Shown: in pieces, positions 56,193 through 64,000 of the stretch
How the letters are laid out: every line of letters starts with the position of its first letter
How positions within the stretch are numbered: the stretch's first letter is position 1
Assembly: GCA_009763385.1 (NCBI GenBank)
Contig: CM019823.1
Coordinates: 45,074,222-45,138,221, forward strand
Direction of reading: 5' to 3'
Length of the DNA stretch: 64,000 bases
Source: Coix lacryma-jobi var. lacryma-jobi
Lineage: Eukaryota; Streptophyta; Magnoliopsida; Poales; Poaceae
Notes under the pieces: model-generated
Databases searched by the model: none
What the model was told of the DNA's origin: nothing
The model's input: only the letters and a program-made list of their open reading frames with translations
Made by a program: the position numbers and the translations under genes

Positions 56193-59100
56193 CTAGACAG
56201 AAGATAGAAACTCAGGAAAACTATCTAAGAGAAACTCTTCTGACTCCCACGTGGCTTCATCTTCTGTATGCTGACTCCATTGAACCTTGTAAAACCTAAC
56301 AGTCTTTCTTCGAGTGACTCGATCTTTCTGGTCAAGAACCTTGACAGGATACTCTGTGTATGTCAAATCAGGTTCTAACTCAATTTCTTCCATATGAATG
56401 ACATGATCAGGCACTTGAAGACATTTCTTTAACTGAGAAACGTGGAACACATTGTGAACTGCTGACAAAAGTGATGGCAAATCAAGACGATATGCCATTT
56501 CCACATCTTCCAAGAATCTGATATGGACCTATATATCGAGGTGCTAACTTTCCTTTGATTCCAAAACGAGTGACTCCTTTCATTGGTGATACTTTAAGAT
56601 AGACAAAATCTCCAACCTTAAAAGTAGAGACCGACGTCTCTTATCAGCATAACTCTTTTGCCTGGATTGTGCTTTCTTCATGTTATCTTGAATTAACTTG
56701 ACTTTTTCTTCAGATTCTTGACTAAGTCAACTCCAAAAAACTATGCTCTCCAGGTTCCGACCAATTCAAAGGTGTTCTACACCTTCTGCCATACAGAGCT
56801 TCAAATGGTGCCATCTTAATACTTTCTTGATAACTGTATTGTAAGAGAATTCTGCTAACGGTAAACATTCATCCCATTTCTCTGAGTAATTAAGCACACA
56901 AGATCTTAACATGTCTTCTAAAATCTGATTAACTCTTTCAGTTTGACCCCCTATCTGCGGATGGTAAGCTGTGCTATGTAGAAGTTTAGTGCCCAAGGAT
57001 TGATGTAAACGTCTCCAGAAAACATTAACAAACTGTGTTCCCCATCTGACACAATAGTCTTTGGAACACCATGCAAACTCACAATTCTGTCAACATAAAT
57101 CTTGGCATAGCTAGATGCAGGATACGCGGTCTTAACTGGTATGAAATGTGCTGATTGGTTAGAGACGATCAACAATAACCATATGGAATCAAATCCTTTT
57201 GAGGTCTTTGGTAAACCCACTATAAAATCCATGCTAATGTCATCCCATTTCCCAGATGGATCGACAAAGGTTGTAACTCTCCAGCTGACCTAAGATGAAT
57301 TGCCTTCACTTTTCGACAAATGTCACACCTGGCTACATAACTGGCAATCTCAAGTTTCATCTTAGTCCACCAGAATCTTTGTTTCAGATCCTGATACATT
57401 TTGTTGCTGCCTGGATGTACTGATAATCTGGTTGCATGTGCTTCATCAAGTATCTGTTTTCTGAGCTCATGAACCTTCGGAACTACTAACCGATTCTTGA
57501 ACCAAATTACTCCGGATTCATCTATAGTGAAATCAGAATTTTGCTCACACTGAATCTTCTTTTTCAGATAGATTATACCCTTGCTTTCTTTCTGAGCTGC
57601 AACGATCTGATCTTTTATAGACGACTGAACTATTATATTTGCAAGATTTCCTTGTGAAACCATCTCAAGATTTAATTTCTCAAACTCATGACACAAAGTA
57701 AGATCTATTGACTTGACTTTCAAACAATTGCAATAACTCTTTCGACTGAGTGCATCTGCTACTACATTAGCTTTGCCTGGATGATAGTGTACCTCAATAT
57801 CATAATCTTTTATCAATTCTAACCATCTCCTCTGTCGCATATTCAACTCTGACTGAGTAAAAAATAATTTCAAGCTCTTATGATCAGTGTATATGTGACA
57901 ATGTTCCCAACAGATAATGTCGCCAAATCTTCAGAGCATGAACTACAGCTGCCAATTCTAAGTCATGGTGGATAATGCTCTTCATGATGTTTAAGTTGTC
58001 GTGACGCATAAGCAATAACTCTACCTTCTTGCATCAGTACACACCCAATTCCCTTGCCTGAGGCATCACAATAGACATCAAAGGATTTCTCAATGTCTGG
58101 TTGGGCTAACACTGGGGCAGTTGTCAACAACTTTTCAGAGTTTGAAAAGCTTCTTCACATTCAGATGACCACACAAACTTAGTGTCATTCTTCAATAATG
58201 TTGTCATTGGTTTAGAGATCTTGGAGAAGTCAGGGATAAAATCTCGATAATACCCTGCTAATCCTAAGAAACTCCGAACTTGATGCACTGAAATTGGTGA
58301 CTTCCAGTCAAGAACTTCTTGAACTTTGCTTGGATCCACTGCAACACCTTCTGATTGATAGGATATGACCCAAAAACTGAACTTCATCTATCCAGAACTC
58401 ACACTTACTAAACTTAGCATATAACTGATGTTCTCTCAGACGAGTCAACACTATTCTGAGATGTTCTGCATGTTCTTCTTGGTTTTGGAATAGATGAGAA
58501 TGTCATCAATAAACACAACCACGAACTTATCCAGTTCTGGCATAAACACTGAGTTCATCAAGTACATGAAATGTGCTGGGGCATTAGTCAGACCAAAGGA
58601 CATGACTAGATATTCATACAGACCATATCTGGTAGTGAATGCTGTTTTAGGTATATCCTTGTGGCTTAATCTTGATCTGATGATACCCTGATCTCAAATC
58701 TATCTTCGAGAATACTTTTGCACCGGCAAGTTGATCAAAGAGTAGATCAATGCGAGGGCAAAGGATACTGTCTTCTGATTGTTACTTCATTCAAGGACGA
58801 TAGTCAACACATAACCTCAAAGTTTTATCCTTTTTCTTCACAAAGATTGCTGGGCAACCCCATGGTGATGAACTAGGTCGAATGAAACCTTTATCTAGCA
58901 ATTCTTGTAACTGAGTTTTCAATTCTGCTAACTCTTTTGGTGGCATTCTATAGGCTCTTCTGGATATAGGTGCTGTTCCTGGTTTGAGTTCTATTTCAAA
59001 CTCCACATTACGATCAGGTGGCAGACCAGGGTAATCTTCCGGAAAAACATCTGGAAACTCACAGACTACTGGAATGTCCTTAACTGCCTTGACAAAAAGA

Positions 59101-60675
59101 GCATATACTTTGCTCAACTGCTCTCTTAAGAGTAGGAAGATGGATGAGAAGTTGAGATTTGATTAGGTAAGTTGAGCTTAAACTGTTCTATTCAGGGTTG
59201 TCTATTACTGCACCTCTCTGGCTCATCCAGTTCATACCCAAGATCACATCTATACTTGGATCTTTTAAAAACTATCATAGAGGTTGGAAATATAATCCAA
59301 CCAGATCTATAGGTACTGATTGTACCATTTCCTTAGTACATAGTCGACCCCCTGGTGACTGTATAACGAACTCAGCTTTGGTCTCACCAATAAGTATGTT
59401 CTGCTTTCCGCAAATGCTTTATTCCAAAAAGGATGTGATGCACCAGAATCAAAAAAGTATAACTGCTGAATGTTTGAGCAACAGGGAACATACCAAGCAT
59501 GACAGGTTCTCCTTCAGGAATGGCTTCAATTTGAGTATGATAAACCTTGCCTGTCTTTTGAGTACCCTTACTCTTCTGAGTGTTCTGTGCATTCCCCTTA
59601 TTCTGGTTCACTTGCGGATTTCCCACTGTTCTTGGCACATTAGCATTAGGAACATTCTGCTTTGGATATGGACAATCACGAGAAAAATGTCCAGCCTTTC
59701 CACAGTTGAAGCACGGATAAATGGTAGCTTGTGGCACTGGTGGACGATTGACAACAACATTCGGCTGCCGTTGAACATTGAAAGGCATAGCAGGTCTTGC
59801 AAAGGTCCTCTGAAAATTCTGCTGCTGAGGCGGACGATACTGTGGACGATAAGAGGGACGGAACTGCTGAGCTGGATGATACACAAGTCTCTGACGCTTC
59901 TTGTTGCCGCCAGATGATCCAGATCCTGACACAATTCCCTTCTTCTTTTTGGCCTCTTTATGCTTGCGGTTCTTATCTTCACTGGATATAGCAACATTCA
60001 CAACTTCATGATAAGACAGATTACCACAAGTTGTCATCATAGATTGCAGCTTTGTATTCAACCCTCTCATGAAACATGCCTTCTTCTTGGCATCAGTGTT
60101 GACCTGATCAATAGCATACTGCGATAGATGATTGAACTTCCCAATGTACTGCATAACTGGTTCATCTCCCTGACGTAGAGCTAAGAACTCTTCAAGCTTC
60201 ATGTTCATAACCCCATCTGGAATATAATGAGCTCTGAAAGCTTCCTTGAATTCAACCCAAGTGATTCGGTGTCCGGCTGGTTGTACAGCTAAAAGATTTG
60301 CCCACCACACACCTGCGGCTCCTCGAAGTTGCTGTGCTGCAAAAGCGGGTTTCTGAACCTCAGTGCAGTTGATAAGACTGAACTTTTGTTCCATGGTACG
60401 TAGCCAGTCATCAGCTTCAAGAGGCTCGTCAGCTTTGGTGAACACTGGAGGACGAGTATCTGTGAAATCAACATATGTGGCCTCCTCTCTGTGGTTACGA
60501 CCACGACCATATTGACCAGCATTCTGGTTCTGAACTAACAGAGTTGTTGTATTGACTAATGCTGCAATCGCTTCAGCCAAGTAGGTGGAACTGGTGGTGC
60601 GTTAGGGATATCATCCCCACCACGAGAAGAACTAGCTCCACGAGTGTTAACAGGCATCTGTTTAAAACAAACCAT
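56193..60675 (-). pseudogene. Gag-Pol of element 4, frameshifted
   Basis: Collinear with the intact copy and close to internal 2. Pieces seen: chromodomain end (56193-56513), integrase core (56766-57232), integrase finger and RNase H end (57220-57873), RNase H/RT thumb (58124-58387), RT N-part (58791-59117), and most of Gag with the CCHC knuckle (59384-60580). The catalytic DD of RT is visible on the opposite strand at about 58500 but is cut off from the rest. A lost base near 60581 separates the MPVNTRG start (60657) from the long Gag frame. Breaks are nearly all one-base indels. Confidence 0.85.
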
Positions 60676-60878
60676 ACCTTAGATAACAGTCATATATAAC
60701 CATTATACACCATATCATGCATAACATGTTTCAACTTATTTATCATACAAGTCCGCTCTAGGGCAGGACTACTGAAAACACTATTTACATAGCTGATCAT
60801 ATCAGAAAAGGTTTTCTGACTAACTTATTACAAAGTCAGAAAGATCACGCTATGATACATCTCATGTGTCTGGTTTTA

Positions 60879-61418
60879 TTACTCTCCTTCAGAGACAAGC
60901 TCATACTCCACAGGCTCTACTTCCTCATCTTCTTCTTCCTCTTCTTCTTCTTCTTCTCTTCTCTTCATTCAGTAGTTGGTGGCGTAGCAGGTTCGGCTGT
61001 AAGCGTGCTGTCAACTTCTCCACGTGCCTGTGTAACTCAACATGATGTGCTTCCATAAGGTTTTGATTATCTCTCATGACATCAACTCGGGCTCGTGCCC
61101 GATTCCTCTGCTCGACAGCCTTCCTCCACTTACACTCATACTCCTGGTGCTGCTCGTGATGATACTGCAACTGTTCATTTAGCTCTTCTCTCTCTCTAGA
61201 ACCTCTCATCCTCTCACCATTTGCTCTTGCCAACTCCATGTATAAGCGGTCTACTTCCGCCTGAAGTTGTGATGTAGCGCTGTTGCTACTTTCACCTTCT
61301 TCATAAGTAACCTCGGGTTGGTTACTTCCTACACTTTCATCTCTCTTGGGGCAAGAACATGCCGAGGAACACCACGTGGTCCGGTACACTTGCGTGCAGT
61401 CTGCTTGTTACGGGCCAT
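60879..61418 (-). pseudogene. H3 tail-like upstream ORF of element 4, frameshifted
   Basis: Starts at ATG 61418 with MARNKQTARKCTG, matching H3 residues 1-12 except T3 to N and S10 to C. A lost base near 61341 shifts the frame just after the H3-like segment. The coiled-coil part reads open from about 61389 in the other frame, and the acidic tail is disturbed near 60960. Confidence 0.75.
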
Positions 61419-61883
61419 CAGCTAAAATATATTTTGAATTTTAGAACTATATAAGTTCCAGGATTAAGAAACAGAGTTTTTAAATTAAACAACATACTAA
61501 CTCTACTCTTACTTAGATAAACCTTTTAGAGGGAAAGTTAATTACAGGTTAATAATCATGATGCATGAACGAACTTACGAACAAAACATTAAACAAACAA
61601 TTAATCACATAAACTAGCCACTCAACATATAAGTGGATAAACTTTCCTTTTATAAATAGGGCAATATAATAAACATTGTTCCTTAGATTATACATATCAC
61701 CTTAGCTATGCTAAGAATATATTCCTTTGAATTAAAAATTAGGTCTAAAGAAAGAATTAAGACAAGTCAGAAGCATAAGAAAAGTCTAGAAGCAACTTGG
61801 ACTCAAATTACTTCAAAATTTAGTTTACTCAAAACTTTTGAAGTTTTCAAAAATGAATACTGTTATACTTTCTAAAGGAATAA
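61419..61883 (-). other. Leader of element 4
   Basis: AT-rich non-coding leader, very close to that of element 1, with the palindrome at 61444-61458. Confidence 0.5.
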
Positions 61884-61895
61884 GCTCTGATACCA
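61884..61895 (-). other. PBS of element 4 (initiator tRNA-Met)
   Basis: TGGTATCAGAGC on the minus strand, three bases from LTR7. Confidence 0.9.
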
Positions 61896-61898
61896 GTC

Positions 61899-64000
61899 TG
61901 TGGCAGAACCGCCTAAGTTAAGTGGCCCACATGCACCCATCATTGTCTCAAAGACCTTTGATCGGCATGCATGAGTTCCAAATGACTTAAGGGATCTGTC
62001 GGGTGTCCTCGGGAAACCCGAATCATCCACGTTTATCTTTCTTCCAGGATATTCCTTTGTCCAGCATCACAGTATTACAACAGTTTTATAGATACGAGAA
62101 ATATCAGAGTAAAGCGGAAAGATTATACAAATATATTAAAACTTAAGTGTTAAGTTTACAAACCAAGTTACTTAATATTACATAAAAGTTCGGAACTTTA
62201 TATTATACATAAACCATCACTGAAACACTTGCCCAAGGTTACTCATCAACATCATCATCACTCTCCTCCACGAGAGTAAAGAAACACTGGCCATCAAAGG
62301 GATGGTCACTGGCTCACCTGCAACAAGGGTTAACAAACCCTGAGTACAAAAGTACTCAACAAGACTTAACCGACTAGAAAAGAGGAGAAGACTCAGGTAT
62401 GCTGGCTAAAGGGATTCAAGGTAAGGCTTTAGCAAGACAAAGCTTTTTCTTTTGCATAAAAGCTTACTAGAGTAACTCCTATATCCAAAATTTTATTCAA
62501 GATTCATATTCAAGATTTCCTAAGGATTTTTCAAACATTTAAACATATCTCTGATCAAAATCCTTTTCTCAAGATTCATTCTTTACTACGGTGCAGGTCA
62601 GTGGATTGAGGCTCCATATCCGAGGAAACACGGCGATTCGAATCGATTATACCCAGCTGGGGATTCAGTACCACACGATATATGTAGAACTTAATCTTGC
62701 ATATATCAACCCTTACTATAGATCCTCCTATACAAGAACGGGTCCAGCGTCACCCGAGAGTACAGTACACCTCGAACCCGACTATCTCATAGCCCCGAGG
62801 GTACACGCTACTCTCGCCATCTCTCCACTCCCAGTACGCGGTTATCCGTTCTCAGTATTGGAATAGCTATAGACCAGGCTTACCATTGTATGTGGGCTGT
62901 ACTCAAAAGTCTCAATCTAGCAGGCCAACAACGGTAAGGTCCTATGTAGAATAGCGTTACATCAAGACTCCTCTCTTGATGTAAGCTACCATAGAGATTA
63001 TACCAACATCAAAATATAACCACATTGTCGGGAAGTGCGAGAAAGCAAGTCTAAGCATTTCTACTGTTTGTGTAAAACAGGTATCAGGGTTTGGTATAAC
63101 AACAAGGTAAAACATGCATCAACAGGTTTAAAACATTTATTTGATAAACAGCTAATGCATCAGGTTATAAAGAAAAGTGTAATTGCGAAATCAAGGGATT
63201 GGTTTAAATGCACCGGGGCTTGCCTTGAAAACAGCGAAGTCCGGCAACTCAGACGAGACGGGAAGATCTACACCCTCAGAAGAAATCCACTGAGAAGCAG
63301 GCTCTTCCGGAACGGAGTCTACACGAATAAATGCATATGCATGATCAATGAGATGCTTTGACATGAACATGGTAAAGATGGAAATTTTCCAAGCTATAAA
63401 CAATTACTTGAGTACAACTTTCCTTCATGAAAAGGAAGGAAACTAATTTAATTAACAACCTTTAAATCTACTAAGCATTTCTTATCATTATCATAAAGCA
63501 AGACTACATAATCAATTAATGACAAAGGATAATTAACACATAGAAAACCTTAACCAGGGAGCATTTATGCTAGGTTCCCATTGGTTGTCAAACAAATCCA
63601 CAATCACAAAACATAAATGACTATTCTTTTCTATTTATTTTATAAGCCTTTAAATAGCTTTTACTTATAAAACAATTATATTAATTCAAACAGAGATGAA
63701 ATTAAACATAAAGGTAGATATGACCAAAATAAACTTGCATTTCAAATTTCATGATTTTTGGACAAACACAGAAATTACATAAATCATCAAAGTTGCATTT
63801 ATTAATTAAATCATGAATTAATGATCATAGCAAAAGTACTCTAAAACAAGTTTCATAATTTTTATATTAGCACAGACACATTAAGATCATCCATGTCAAA
63901 TTTCATAATTTTAGAGCTATAGAAAATTGTAGCAAAAATAACAAAACAGGCTACTGCTCAAACATAAAGAAAAAGAAAAAAACCACACCTGACCCAACTA
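61899..64000 (-). repeat. LTR7: 5' LTR of element 4, cut by the window end
   Basis: Starts TGTGGCAGAACCGCC and follows LTR1/LTR2 for 2.1 kb, just reaching the start of the GC-rich core at the window edge. The core promoter should lie beyond 64000. Confidence 0.9.

Larger units (their letters stand above)
53543..64000 (-). mobile_element. Element 4: Tekay-like, subfamily A, incomplete at both ends
   Basis: Minus-strand order is LTR7 (5', cut by the window end), PBS, leader, upstream ORF, gag-pol, PPT and LTR6 (3', first about 1,380 bp lost in the gap). LTR6 and LTR7 are almost the same over their overlap apart from small indels, so insertion was recent. It shares protein-level markers with internal 2. 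Confidence 0.85.

Overview
The window looks like repeat-dense heterochromatin from a grass (Poaceae). This is inferred from long-LTR Ty3/gypsy chromovirus elements of Tekay/Del type primed by initiator tRNA-Met, a plant hAT transposase relic, and a large GC-rich satellite array. I see no ordinary host gene, no rRNA or tRNA gene and no CRISPR. Nearly all coding capacity belongs to transposable elements, and every Ty3/gypsy copy reads on the minus strand.

Layout: 1-1520 is a relic of an unidentified LTR retrotransposon. 1525-2364 is a hAT transposase pseudogene, followed by its GC-rich terminal region to about 2990 and a MITE-like fragment to 3330. 3331-26986 is a tandem of the form LTR1, internal 1, LTR2, internal 2, LTR3. 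26987-27280 is a satellite fragment. 27281-31887 is a solo LTR of a related family with a clean 5-bp target duplication (TTAAC) in the satellite. 31888-40725 is a roughly 185-bp satellite array, about 48 monomers, with visible higher-order structure. 40726-51851 is a third element (subfamily B) with both LTRs cut. 51852-53043 is the same satellite in the opposite orientation. 53044-53542 is an N gap. 53543-64000 is a fourth element, subfamily A, with one LTR cut by the gap and the other by the window end.

Element 1 (3331-16960) is the best preserved: two 3,881-bp LTRs with only about a dozen differences seen by eye, PBS, PPT, an uninterrupted gag-pol with all catalytic motifs, a C-terminal chromodomain, and a second ORF between the PBS and gag. 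Internals 2, 3 and 4 carry the same two genes broken by small indels. Many indels look like uncorrected consensus errors, especially at about 22.3-27 kb, 40.2-40.7 kb and 51.8-53.0 kb.

The most interesting observation is the extra ORF upstream of gag, present in all four internals. Its N-terminus reproduces the histone H3 tail: ARTKQTAR is exact in one copy, and K4, K9 and their neighbours are kept in the others. It is followed by a coiled coil and a long acidic tail. The same element encodes a chromodomain, a fold that in other proteins reads methylated H3 tails. An element carrying both an H3-tail look-alike and a chromodomain is the candidate undescribed system here. Function is inference; sequence similarity is what is seen.
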